From NCBI GenBank assembly GCA_044238845.1, contig JBIICN010000019.1:3605-67604 (forward strand): 64,000 nucleotides of DNA, in the 5' to 3' direction. Below, one piece after another: positions 44,206 to 53,053 of this stretch. Positions within the stretch are counted from its first letter, which is position 1; each line of letters begins with the position of its first letter. The translations under genes and the position numbers were made by a program. Source of the DNA: UBA4416 sp044238845 (lineage in GTDB: Bacteria > Bacteroidota > Bacteroidia > B-17B0 > Aurantibacillaceae). The notes under the pieces are model-generated. The model worked only from the letters and a program-made list of their open reading frames with translations, was not told the DNA's origin and ran no database searches.

Positions 44206-44981
44206 TGGATAAAAAAGTATTTGAAACATATAGTCAGTACTACGATTTGTTGTATAAAGATAAAGACTACAAAGCAGAAACAGATTATATTATATCGCTG
44301 ATTAAAGAGTATCATTCAAATACTGATACTATACTCGAATTAGGTTGCGGCACAGGCATGCATGCTAGTATATTAGCTGAAAATGGATACAAGGTAGAAG
44401 GTATTGATTTGAGTCAAACTATGTTAGAAATGGCTCTAGATAGACAAAGCAAATCATCCATTGCCGTCTCTGAACGCTTAGCTTTTTTAGAAGGAGATAT
44501 TAGAAATTATGAAAGCTCACAAAAATTTGACACCATTATTTCATTATTTCATGTAATCAGCTACATGACAACTAATGAAGATTTAAATCAAGCATTTACA
44601 ACAGTATCAAAACACTTAAAATCAAATGGAATATTTATTTTTGATTGCTGGTATGGGCCTGGAGTAGTATATGATAAACCGGTAAAAAGAACTAAAACTT
44701 TTGAAAACGAAAAAATTCAAATAACAAGGGTTGCTACTCCTGGATTATTTCCAGATAAAAACTGTGTGGATGTAAATTTTGATATCAGTATCTTAAATAA
44801 ATCAACTAGTAACATTGAAAAATTACACGAAATACATTGTATGCGCTACTTATTTATGGAAGAATTAAACAGCATGGCACATACTCATGGTTTAGAGATT
44901 ATACATGCCGAAGAATGGATAACTAAAAAATCGCTTACAGAACAAAGCTGGTATGCTTGTTATGTTTGTAAACACAAATAG
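44205..44981 (+). CDS. Class I SAM-dependent methyltransferase
   Basis: The 258-residue protein has the SAM motif ILELGCGTGMHASILAENGY, the acidic beta-2 end in VEGIDLSQTMLEMA, and the motif IV region FDTIISLFHVISYM. This resembles N- or O-methyltransferases that act on sugar nucleotides, for example those modifying amino-deoxy sugars. It overlaps the aminotransferase stop by one base, so its substrate may be that aminotransferase product. That link is inference. Confidence 0.85.
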   Translation: MDKKVFETYSQYYDLLYKDKDYKAETDYIISLIKEYHSNTDTILELGCGTGMHASILAENGYKVEGIDLSQTMLEMALDRQSKSSIAVSERLAFLEGDIRNYESSQKFDTIISLFHVISYMTTNEDLNQAFTTVSKHLKSNGIFIFDCWYGPGVVYDKPVKRTKTFENEKIQITRVATPGLFPDKNCVDVNFDISILNKSTSNIEKLHEIHCMRYLFMEELNSMAHTHGLEIIHAEEWITKKSLTEQSWYACYVCKHK

Positions 44982-44986
44982 ATAAG

Positions 44987-46411
44987 ATGCTTTTTAATTC
45001 ATTTGAATTTGCTTTTTTCTTACCAATTGTATTTTTGTTGTATTGGTTTGTGTTTAACAAATCTATTAAACTTCAAAATATATTTTTATTGGTTGTCGGC
45101 TATATATTTTATGGCTGGTGGGATTGGCGCTTTTTATTTTTAATAGCATTCAGTACATTATTTGATTTCACAATAGGAATACAAATAGAAAAAACAACCG
45201 CTCCATTAAAAAGAAAATGGTTATTTATTTCCAGCTGTGTTGTAAATATTGGATTACTTGGCTTCTTTAAATACTTTAATTTTTTTATAGATAATTTGAT
45301 TATTGCTTTTCAATCAATAGGATACCAAATTTCACCAGTAACATTAAAAATAATTTTACCTGTTGGCATTAGCTTTTACACATTTCAATCTTTGAGCTAC
45401 ACCACTGATATCTATCGAAATAAAATGAAACCTACCAAGGATTTAATTTCATTTGCAGCATTTATAAGTTTTTTTCCTCAATTAGTAGCTGGCCCAATAG
45501 AAAGAGCATTTCATTTATTACCTCAATTTTATGTAAAAAGACATTTTAATAAAGAGTTGGCTATAACTGGCATGCAGCAAATGCTTTGGGGATTATTTAA
45601 AAAGATTGTGGTGGCAGATACCCTATCTGGGTATGTTGATCAGATTTTCGCCTCAAGCGATACTCTGCCTGGAAGTACTCTTGCATTGGGAGCTATTTAT
45701 TTCGCAGTACAGATTTATTGCGATTTTTCAGGATATTCGAGCATTGCTATTGGTACCGCAAAACTATTTGGTTTTGAATTAATGCAAAACTTTAACTATC
45801 CGTATTTCTCAACCAATGTATCTCAATTTTGGAGAAGATGGCATATATCATTAACCTCTTGGTTTCGCGATTATGTTTACATACCATTAGGCGGAAATAA
45901 AGGAACCCTAAGCAAAATCATTTTTAATACGCTTTTTGTATTTACGTTGAGTGGTTTTTGGCATGGAGCAAATTGGACTTTTATTATTTGGGGATTATTA
46001 AACGGCTTGTACTTAATTCCGAATTTAATTTTTGGATACAATAAAAAAACAAATGGAAGTAATGTAAACACATTAAATGTGTACACTTTTATTAATATGC
46101 TTATTACCTTTTTATTAGTCACTTTTACATGGATATTTTTTAGATCAATCAATGTTTCTCAGGCTGGGCATTATATCTCAAATTTATTTTCAAAATCATT
46201 ATTTACATATCCAATACAACATGGAATGGCGATGACCATCCCATTAATTACCATACTTTTTTCTGTTGAATGGATAAGATACAGACAAATTGAAATATTC
46301 AAACCCCATAATATATCATTGATTTTAAGATGGTGCATCTATTTACTTCTTATAATTGCTTGTTTAGCTTTTTTCAAACAAAATCAATCGTTTATTTATT
46401 TTCAATTTTAA
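44987..46411 (+). CDS. MBOAT-family O-acyltransferase (AlgI-like)
   Basis: The 474-residue protein has about ten to twelve membrane helices. The catalytic region has FWRRWHISLTSWFRDYVYIPLGG and SGFWHGANWTFIIWG, with the conserved MBOAT histidine in GFWHG. It transfers acyl groups (usually acetyl) across the membrane to a periplasmic partner that modifies exported polysaccharide. The next gene, overlapping by one base, encodes a membrane-anchored SGNH-like protein, which is the usual AlgI/AlgJ or PatA/PatB arrangement. Confidence 0.9.
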   Translation: MLFNSFEFAFFLPIVFLLYWFVFNKSIKLQNIFLLVVGYIFYGWWDWRFLFLIAFSTLFDFTIGIQIEKTTAPLKRKWLFISSCVVNIGLLGFFKYFNFFIDNLIIAFQSIGYQISPVTLKIILPVGISFYTFQSLSYTTDIYRNKMKPTKDLISFAAFISFFPQLVAGPIERAFHLLPQFYVKRHFNKELAITGMQQMLWGLFKKIVVADTLSGYVDQIFASSDTLPGSTLALGAIYFAVQIYCDFSGYSSIAIGTAKLFGFELMQNFNYPYFSTNVSQFWRRWHISLTSWFRDYVYIPLGGNKGTLSKIIFNTLFVFTLSGFWHGANWTFIIWGLLNGLYLIPNLIFGYNKKTNGSNVNTLNVYTFINMLITFLLVTFTWIFFRSINVSQAGHYISNLFSKSLFTYPIQHGMAMTIPLITILFSVEWIRYRQIEIFKPHNISLILRWCIYLLLIIACLAFFKQNQSFIYFQF

Positions 46412-47349
46412 TGAAATCATTTTTATCTAAAATCATAAAATTTACATTCCTAGTATTCATCATACTATGCCTAGGTATTTTATTTATTCCCGATAAGAGT
46501 GTACAATCAAGTATTTTAGGAGCCTACCCTACCAAACATGAACTGCTGAAACAAACAACTCGAAAAAAAATAATTTTATTAGGTGGCTCAAATTTAAGTT
46601 TCGGGATTGACAGTAAACAAATTGAAAAAGCTCTTAAAAAACCTGTTATCAATATGGGAATTCACGCAGGTGTGGGATTAGAATTTATGATTAATGATAT
46701 AAAACCATATATATCAGCAGGAGATACTGTAATAGTTGTACCTGAATACGAGCACTTTTATACAGATAATTTTTATGGTGAAATGGAACTTATATCGGTT
46801 CTGTTTGATATTGAGCCTCAATCAAAAAAAACAATAAATAAAAATCAATGGTTCCATTTATTAAAATACCTTCCCACCTACTCTGCAAAAAAAATAAAAA
46901 ACTTTCTACCATCTGTTTTAAAAAATAAAGAAGAACCTGTCAGTATTTATCACAAAAATTCGTTTAATGAAAACGGTGATGCCTACTTGCATTGGTCATT
47001 ACCTAATCAAACCTATTTACCAGCTGTTAAAAACAAAGGGAATGAAACCGTTAATAAAGAGGTTATCACTCAGTTACTTGATTTAAAAAAATACATTCGG
47101 AGTAAACAGGCAACCTTACTCATTTTTCCTCCTGTAATTGATGAAACATCATACAACAACCAGGAATATATAATAAACAAAATAAACACTGAACTTGCTG
47201 ATAATCAGTTAATATTTGTTAGTAATCCTATAAATTATAAATATAAAAACCAATTATTTTTTAATTCTTACTATCATTTAAATAAAACGGGTGTTGATAA
47301 AAGAACACAGCAACTAATTAATGATTTACTAAATTTAAAAGGTGAGTAA
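46411..47349 (+). CDS. SGNH/AlgJ-like membrane-anchored protein
   Basis: I chose the ATG at 46411, which overlaps the MBOAT stop by one base and starts the membrane anchor directly (MKSFLSKIIKFTFLVFIILC). About 312 residues. The region IILLGGSNLSFGIDSKQIEKAL gives the GxSN of block I and INMGIHAGVG a later block. The C-terminal YYHLNKTGVDKRT contains the expected His, but the residue four before it is Asn where relatives I recall have Asp. It is probably the periplasmic partner that transfers the acyl group from the MBOAT protein to the glycan. Activity is inferred. Confidence 0.72.
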   Translation: MKSFLSKIIKFTFLVFIILCLGILFIPDKSVQSSILGAYPTKHELLKQTTRKKIILLGGSNLSFGIDSKQIEKALKKPVINMGIHAGVGLEFMINDIKPYISAGDTVIVVPEYEHFYTDNFYGEMELISVLFDIEPQSKKTINKNQWFHLLKYLPTYSAKKIKNFLPSVLKNKEEPVSIYHKNSFNENGDAYLHWSLPNQTYLPAVKNKGNETVNKEVITQLLDLKKYIRSKQATLLIFPPVIDETSYNNQEYIINKINTELADNQLIFVSNPINYKYKNQLFFNSYYHLNKTGVDKRTQQLINDLLNLKGE

Positions 47350-49792
47350 GCAAAAGTCCATATTAATAATATTTCCTGATGAATGGCTTCAATATTCGCC
47401 ATCCGTATTAAATTTATATGAATGCTGTAAACAAAATTACTATACTAAATTAGTATACGTTGATAATGGCAAGTTTAAAAATGACAATCTTGTAGAACAT
47501 TACTCAACTATTAAAATTGGCAAAACCGCTGCCTATTTTTGGCGCAAAACTTTAGGTTATAAATTCTACAAAGTATTACGTCTATTTTTCTCCTTATTAT
47601 TTATAAAATTATTTGACCGAAAATATGAAACTATTATTGGCATTGATTCTTCTGGGTATTTTATAACTAAACTGTTTTTTAATAACACGGTATATTTTTC
47701 ATTAGAAACCGAGAAAGATGTATACTATAAATTGAGCAGAAAACTAGGAATCGAAACGCTCTTAATACAAAGTAAAGAACGAAAAGATTTTATGATTGGC
47801 GAGGATGAATCAGTTGATGTCTATTATCTTCAAAATGCACCCATATTAGACAAAACCATAAAAAGATTTGATGGCATAAAAGAAAAACGAATTCTATACA
47901 TGGGTAACATAGAATTCGGTTATGGTTTAGAACATTTTATTGATTGTGTTAAAGAATTTGATAAAGACTACACTCTTACGTTAAAAGGTATAAAAAATGA
48001 CAAATATTTTAATTGGCTTAATGGAAGGTACGCTGATATTATAAATTCAGGGAAATTAATTTTTGATTTCAATTATGTTGAACAGTCAAAAATAATCGAA
48101 TATGTATCTCATTTTTACATCGGAATAACAGGTTATGATTTAGAATTAGCAAAAAAAAGCTTTAATTATTTTTCTTCCCCAGCTGGTAAATTATTTAACT
48201 ACTACGCCGCGGGTGTTCCTGTAATAGGTATTGATATTGTTGGTTTAAAAAGTGTAAAAGATTTTAATGCCGGTGTTTTGATAGATTCTGTTAATTCAGA
48301 ACAAATTAAAAAGGCAATAAAAACCATTGAAGCAAATTACAATGAATGTACTCAAAATTGTTTAACGGCATCAGAGGAATTTGACTTCAAAAAAGGATTC
48401 GAAAAATTCGAAGAAAGTATCAAGCATAAGTCTAGTGATAAATTTAAACTTAAACACTACTTAACGAAAGGCCACGAAAGAAGTGTAAAAACCAAGCAAA
48501 ACATTATAACTTCAATATTTATAAAATGCGTAAGTATCGCTATTAGTTTCTTATTGATACCGTTATCATTAAATTATTTAAGTCCAGTAAAATATGGCAT
48601 TTGGCTAACTTTAATTTCAATTGTTGGATGGCTTGGTTTTTTTGATTTAGGCTTAGGAAATGGTTTAAGAAATAAGCTAGCCGAAGCATTAGCAAAAAAT
48701 GACAAAGAACTTGCTAGAACATACATCAGCACATCTTATGCTATCATGACCATAATTATTGGCATGGTATTTTTAATCTTCGCGTTTGTATTTCCGTTTA
48801 TTAACTGGACATCTATCTTAAACACTCCTCCAGAAATGAGTCAAGAAATCAATCAATTGATTTTTGTGGTATTTAGTTTCTTTTGCTTGCAATTTATTAT
48901 TAAACTAATATCCATGATATTGAAAGCAGACCAACGTTCAGCAATAAGTGGAGGCATAAATACCTTTGCCAGCTTACTGTCGCTTATTATCGTATATGTA
49001 TTAACAAAAACATCAAATGGTTCTTTACTATGGCTAAGTATTGGCGTGAGTGCAGCAAATTTAATTGCTCCTCTGGTTGCTACGATCTGGTACTTTAGTT
49101 CAGATTACAAACATCTTATTCCTTCATGGAAATATGTAAAACTAAATGGAGCTAAAGATTTAATGGGACTTGGCTTTATGTTTTTCGTCATGCAATTTGC
49201 AGCGTTAATTCTTTTCTCTACAGACAGTTTTATTATTGATCAATTATATGGTCCTGAAGAAGTAACTCCATATAATCTTTCCTACAAATATTTCAGCATC
49301 ATAACCATGGGTTTTACAATAATAACAACACCATTTTGGACAGCTTACACAGATGCTTTCCATAAAAACGACTTTGCATGGATTAAACGCATCACTAGAA
49401 AACTAACCATCATTTGGGGTTTATCTATATTTGGGGTAATAGGTATGCTCATTTTTTCTGATGTGTTTTATAAATTATGGATTGGCGATCAAATTAAAAT
49501 TCCATTTTTATTGTCCGCATCCATGGCCGTTTGGGTTTTAATATCAGCTTGGACAAGTATATTTGGTAATTTTTTAAGTGGCGTTGGAAAAATAAGATTA
49601 AGTCTATATCACTCTTTTGCAATGATTGTCATTAATATCCCTCTATCTATATTTTTAGCAAAATACTTAAATTTAGGAAGTGCCGGTGTAATTATTGGAA
49701 CATGCATTTGCGTTTTACCGCAGGTATTCTTACATCCGATTCAATACAAAAAAATCATTTCGAACACAGCTACGGGAGTATGGGGGAAATAA
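47342..49792 (+). CDS. Fusion: GT4-like glycosyltransferase plus Wzx flippase
   Basis: One open frame of 816 residues, starting with GTG at 47342. Residues 1 to about 365 are a GT-B glycosyltransferase: an N-terminal Rossmann-like half to LLIQSKERKDF, then ILYMGNIEFGYGLEHFIDCV, GKLFNYYAAGVPVIGID and the end FKKGFEKFEESIKHKSS. From about 375 the protein is a Wzx flippase: LTKGHERSVKTKQNII, then ISFLLIPLSLNYLSPVKYGIW and FFDLGLGNGLRNKLAEAL, with twelve to fourteen helices to the end (ATGVWGK). The flippase half matches the one at 40446 closely. No stop or start is needed at the junction (about 48430-48480). Coupling of synthesis and flipping is inferred. Confidence 0.85.
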   Translation: MSKQKSILIIFPDEWLQYSPSVLNLYECCKQNYYTKLVYVDNGKFKNDNLVEHYSTIKIGKTAAYFWRKTLGYKFYKVLRLFFSLLFIKLFDRKYETIIGIDSSGYFITKLFFNNTVYFSLETEKDVYYKLSRKLGIETLLIQSKERKDFMIGEDESVDVYYLQNAPILDKTIKRFDGIKEKRILYMGNIEFGYGLEHFIDCVKEFDKDYTLTLKGIKNDKYFNWLNGRYADIINSGKLIFDFNYVEQSKIIEYVSHFYIGITGYDLELAKKSFNYFSSPAGKLFNYYAAGVPVIGIDIVGLKSVKDFNAGVLIDSVNSEQIKKAIKTIEANYNECTQNCLTASEEFDFKKGFEKFEESIKHKSSDKFKLKHYLTKGHERSVKTKQNIITSIFIKCVSIAISFLLIPLSLNYLSPVKYGIWLTLISIVGWLGFFDLGLGNGLRNKLAEALAKNDKELARTYISTSYAIMTIIIGMVFLIFAFVFPFINWTSILNTPPEMSQEINQLIFVVFSFFCLQFIIKLISMILKADQRSAISGGINTFASLLSLIIVYVLTKTSNGSLLWLSIGVSAANLIAPLVATIWYFSSDYKHLIPSWKYVKLNGAKDLMGLGFMFFVMQFAALILFSTDSFIIDQLYGPEEVTPYNLSYKYFSIITMGFTIITTPFWTAYTDAFHKNDFAWIKRITRKLTIIWGLSIFGVIGMLIFSDVFYKLWIGDQIKIPFLLSASMAVWVLISAWTSIFGNFLSGVGKIRLSLYHSFAMIVINIPLSIFLAKYLNLGSAGVIIGTCICVLPQVFLHPIQYKKIISNTATGVWGK

Positions 49793-50517
49793 ACTCAAAT
49801 AAAAAAGCTATTCTAATTACGGGAACAATTGTTCCTAATAGCGTTTTTGTGGCCCATACAAACGTTGAGCAACGTAAGCAAGAATATATTGAAGGCTTAC
49901 TTTTTTATAAAGCGCAATTCCCAAACGATGATATTTTCTTTTTAGAAAATTCAACTCATGACTTCACTACAGATTCACAGTTTAGTGATTTATTCAAGAA
50001 GCATCATATCACATTAATTAAATTTCCAGTTTCAACTAAATCAAAAGAAGGAAAAGGGTATCAAGAATTTGAAATGCTCGACGCTTCAATTGAACGTTTA
50101 AAAAACAGCTATAACTATTTCGTAAAAGTCACAGGGCGCTATAAAGTATTAAACATAAAACACATTATTCAAACCAAAAATATCGAATTCATTGCAGATT
50201 CGCATAAAAAACATCAAGTAACACAAACAAATGTATTTTGTGTCAAAGGAAGTTTTTATAACAAGCATTTCAAAAACTTGTATGTAAAGTCAAATGATTC
50301 GGAAGGTGTGTTTATTGAACATGTTATTTACGATTATTTAGTTAAAAACAAACTCTTACAACAGACCAATTTGTTTTATAAAAACCCAATTATAACTGGA
50401 TTTTCAGGCTCCTATGGAGGGACTTTAAATAGAAATAAATACAAAATGATATTAAGAAATATAGAACGTTGCGTCTTAAGAGTATTAAATATTCATGAAT
50501 TTTTAATAGAATATTAA
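49780..50517 (+). CDS. Unrecognised polysaccharide-locus protein, possibly a glycosyltransferase
   Basis: I chose the ATG at 49780 (MGEINSNKKAILITGTIVPN), which overlaps the fused gene's end by 13 bases; upstream codons in this frame lie inside that gene and look like noise. About 245 residues with no membrane helix. The pattern AILITGTI, KQEYIEGLLFYKAQFPNDDIFFLEN, FEMLDASIERLKNSYNYFVKVTGRYKV and SGSYGGTLNRNKYK is unlike standard GT2 or GT4. The FxVKVTGRYK segment resembles polysaccharide-locus proteins annotated as putative glycosyltransferases, but I cannot assign a family. Function open. Confidence 0.6.
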   Translation: MGEINSNKKAILITGTIVPNSVFVAHTNVEQRKQEYIEGLLFYKAQFPNDDIFFLENSTHDFTTDSQFSDLFKKHHITLIKFPVSTKSKEGKGYQEFEMLDASIERLKNSYNYFVKVTGRYKVLNIKHIIQTKNIEFIADSHKKHQVTQTNVFCVKGSFYNKHFKNLYVKSNDSEGVFIEHVIYDYLVKNKLLQQTNLFYKNPIITGFSGSYGGTLNRNKYKMILRNIERCVLRVLNIHEFLIEY

Positions 50518-50519
50518 TA

Positions 50520-51689
50520 ATGAAAAGAAGATTTGTCACCATATTCCCTATTTGCGAAAATGTCCATCTTACTAAAGATTTGGGACAAATTCCCTTTTTC
50601 CTTCATAAAACCTATCATTATAACTCCGCAATTGTATCCTATGAAAATTCAAAAGATTATTCTAATCTTAAAGGCGAAGTAAACGGATTAAATCTGAATT
50701 TTATTGAAAACAAAGGCAGAATTAGCTTTTTGGAAAGAAGCGTATTAAGCTATATTAAAAAAAACGCAAAAGATATTGATGTTTTAAATCTATACATATT
50801 TTCAAAGTTCACTTTTGTATATGGGATTCTATACAAATTAATTAATCCAAAAGGTTTTTTATTTTTAAAGCTAGATGGTTATAATGAAACATTTGAAAAA
50901 ACCAATAAAATAAAACATTCAACAAATGGCTTCAAAAACTTTATCTTTAAATATTTAGAAAAAGAATTTCTTAAAAAAATAGACCTCATCACTATTGAAA
51001 ATTCGATTGGTGAAAAATTAGTAAAAGAAAAATACCCTCGTCTCTCCGATAAAATAATGTATTTACCAGTAGGAGTAAATGATATTTATTTATCAGAACA
51101 TTTCAAAAGTAATTTTAGAAAATTTGATCAAAAAGAAAACATTATTTTAACAGTTGGACGCATTGGAGAAACCATTAAAAATAATGAAATGATGCTACGT
51201 GCATTATCTAAAACAAATTTAAAGAACTGGAAAATGGTTTTTATTGGAGCGATAAATCCTGACTTTGAACCTTATTTAGAAAATTGGAAAAAAGAAAATC
51301 CACAACTTATCGATAAAGTTATTTTTACAGGGGAGATTAAAGACCGATTAGAACTATATGAATGGTACAATAAATCAAAAATATTTTGCATGACTTCATG
51401 GAAAGAATCGTTTTGTCATTCTATAGGAGAAGCTATTTATTTTGGCAATTACATTATTGGAACAGAGGGTATTGTAAGCATGCGCGACTTAACCAATGAA
51501 CAAAAACATGGTGTAATATTAAAAGCAGATGACGACAATGCTTTAGCTGAAAAATTTCAATATTTAATTGACAACCCTGATTTTTTATCAAATTTATTTC
51601 CCGACATTGTTAAATACGCTCATCAAAATTTCACATGGTCGAACATCGTAGGAAAAATTCATGAAAAAATTGAAAAAACAACTCATTAA
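50520..51689 (+). CDS. GT4-family glycosyltransferase
   Basis: The 389-residue GT-B enzyme has the C-terminal-domain opening ILTVGRIGETIKNNEMMLRAL and the nucleotide-sugar region CMTSWKESFCHSIGEAIYFGNYIIGTEG with the E(x7)E pattern. The N-terminal half is divergent. It transfers a sugar onto the growing lipid-linked repeat unit on the cytoplasmic side. It starts two bases after the previous gene. The donor sugar cannot be read. Confidence 0.83.
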   Translation: MKRRFVTIFPICENVHLTKDLGQIPFFLHKTYHYNSAIVSYENSKDYSNLKGEVNGLNLNFIENKGRISFLERSVLSYIKKNAKDIDVLNLYIFSKFTFVYGILYKLINPKGFLFLKLDGYNETFEKTNKIKHSTNGFKNFIFKYLEKEFLKKIDLITIENSIGEKLVKEKYPRLSDKIMYLPVGVNDIYLSEHFKSNFRKFDQKENIILTVGRIGETIKNNEMMLRALSKTNLKNWKMVFIGAINPDFEPYLENWKKENPQLIDKVIFTGEIKDRLELYEWYNKSKIFCMTSWKESFCHSIGEAIYFGNYIIGTEGIVSMRDLTNEQKHGVILKADDDNALAEKFQYLIDNPDFLSNLFPDIVKYAHQNFTWSNIVGKIHEKIEKTTH

Positions 51690-52468
51690 TGGAAGGTGGT
51701 ATAAGAACTAGTGACAATTGTAAACAATCAGAACCTAATCGACCTTTAGTTTCGGTTATCACTGTGGTGTTAAATGGCGAAAAATATTTAGAACAAACTA
51801 TAAAAAGTGTTTTATCTCAAACATACAATAACATTGAGTACATTATAATTGACGGGCAATCAACAGACAAGACTCTTGACATCATCAAAAAACACGAAAG
51901 TAATATCGATTATTGGTTAAGTGAAAAAGATGGTGGAATTTACGATGCAATGAACAAAGGTATTAATCTAGCTAAAGGAGAAATAATTGGAATTTTAAAT
52001 GCAGATGACTTTTACTCACCAGATGCGATACTAAATGTAACTAATACTTTCCTAAAAACAGATGCGGATGTTCTTCATGGCGATATAATATTGCTAAATA
52101 ATGACATTCAAACTAGAATGCAGCCTGAAATCCATAAAATGATGCAACAGCCGTCTGTATTTCATCCAACTTGTTTTGTAAAAAAACAGGTATATTTAAA
52201 AATTGGAGCCTTTAATACAAGCTATAAAATTTCGGCTGATTACGATTTTTTACTAAGGTCTTTAAACTCAAATTTTAAATTCGAGTATATACCGCACGTA
52301 CTAACCTATTTTCGTCCGGGAGGCATGAGTGCTTCTTGTGCTAGTAATTTAGAAGGATATAAAATCATGAAATTTCATCAAACAGGATTTCATAATGCCG
52401 TTGCCTGGAGAGCTTTAAAATGCTATATCAAAACATTTATAAAAAAAGTAATAAATTTGGGGAAATAG
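51689..52468 (+). CDS. GT2-family glycosyltransferase
   Basis: The 259-residue GT-A enzyme has a hydrophilic leader of about 20 residues, then PLVSVITVVLNGEKYLEQTIKSVLSQTY, YIIIDGQSTDKTLDII, WLSEKDGGIYDAMNKGINLA and the DxD-like motif NADDFY. This is the GT2 type with the DGGIYDAMNKG wording frequent in capsule and O-antigen loci. It has no membrane helices. The ATG overlaps the previous stop by one base. Confidence 0.9.
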   Translation: MEGGIRTSDNCKQSEPNRPLVSVITVVLNGEKYLEQTIKSVLSQTYNNIEYIIIDGQSTDKTLDIIKKHESNIDYWLSEKDGGIYDAMNKGINLAKGEIIGILNADDFYSPDAILNVTNTFLKTDADVLHGDIILLNNDIQTRMQPEIHKMMQQPSVFHPTCFVKKQVYLKIGAFNTSYKISADYDFLLRSLNSNFKFEYIPHVLTYFRPGGMSASCASNLEGYKIMKFHQTGFHNAVAWRALKCYIKTFIKKVINLGK

Positions 52469-52470
52469 TA

Positions 52471-53043
52471 ATGATAAAAATACTAGTTTTTATACAAGCC
52501 GTTTTAAGAAATAAAACATCCCGTTTTAAAGGAATCCTTTTAAAATGCTACCTTCTTATGCACGGCTGTAAAGTTGGAAAGGGTTTAAAATGCGCCAAGT
52601 TTCCTTATTTTAAAGGGTTTCCAAATAAAAACATCATCATTGGTAATTATGTAGATTTAGGAAGAAACAACACCTTTGAACTTTCAAATAATGGCAAAAT
52701 CATACTTGATGATTATGTTTTATTTCATCAAAATATTTTAATTAGCTGCAATAATCAAATTAAAATAGGGAAATTTTCTGCTGTAGCCGAAAATGTGAGT
52801 ATTAGAGACGGCAATCATCAATTTTCAAAAGACCAATATTATAGACTACAAGACAGTGTGAGTGAACCAATAGAAATTGGTGAAGATGCTGGTATTGCCG
52901 CCGGATGTGTAGTTTTAATGGGCTCTAAAATAAGTAAAGGAGCTTTTATAGGTTCTAACTCTGTCATTACAAGAAAATCAGAGATTCAAGAATATGGCAT
53001 TTACGCAGGAAATCCTTTGAAATTAATAGGTACCCGAAAATAA
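52471..53043 (+). CDS. Hexapeptide-repeat acyltransferase (LbH fold)
   Basis: I chose the ATG at 52471 (MIKILVFIQAVLRNK), two bases after the GT2 gene; the longer frame only adds residues overlapping that gene. About 190 residues, with left-handed beta-helix hexapeptide turns such as IIIGNYVDLGRNN, VSIRDGNHQF, IGEDAGIAAGCVVLMGSKISKGAFIGSNSVITRKSEI and the terminal IYAGNPLKLIG. The central RDGNHQF contains the catalytic-type histidine. It probably O- or N-acetylates a sugar. The family is the WcaF/NodL-like transferase group. Confidence 0.88.
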   Translation: MIKILVFIQAVLRNKTSRFKGILLKCYLLMHGCKVGKGLKCAKFPYFKGFPNKNIIIGNYVDLGRNNTFELSNNGKIILDDYVLFHQNILISCNNQIKIGKFSAVAENVSIRDGNHQFSKDQYYRLQDSVSEPIEIGEDAGIAAGCVVLMGSKISKGAFIGSNSVITRKSEIQEYGIYAGNPLKLIGTRK

Positions 53044-53053
53044 TTCCACAAAG

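Noticed and set aside
46330..46410. Upstream start for the SGNH-like protein at 46330
   Set aside because: It would lie inside the end of the MBOAT gene; the ATG at 46411 gives a one-base overlap and starts the membrane anchor directly.
49702..49779. Upstream start at 49702 for the unclassified protein
   Set aside because: These codons fall within the flippase coding region and give a composition unlike a protein start; 49780 is preferred.
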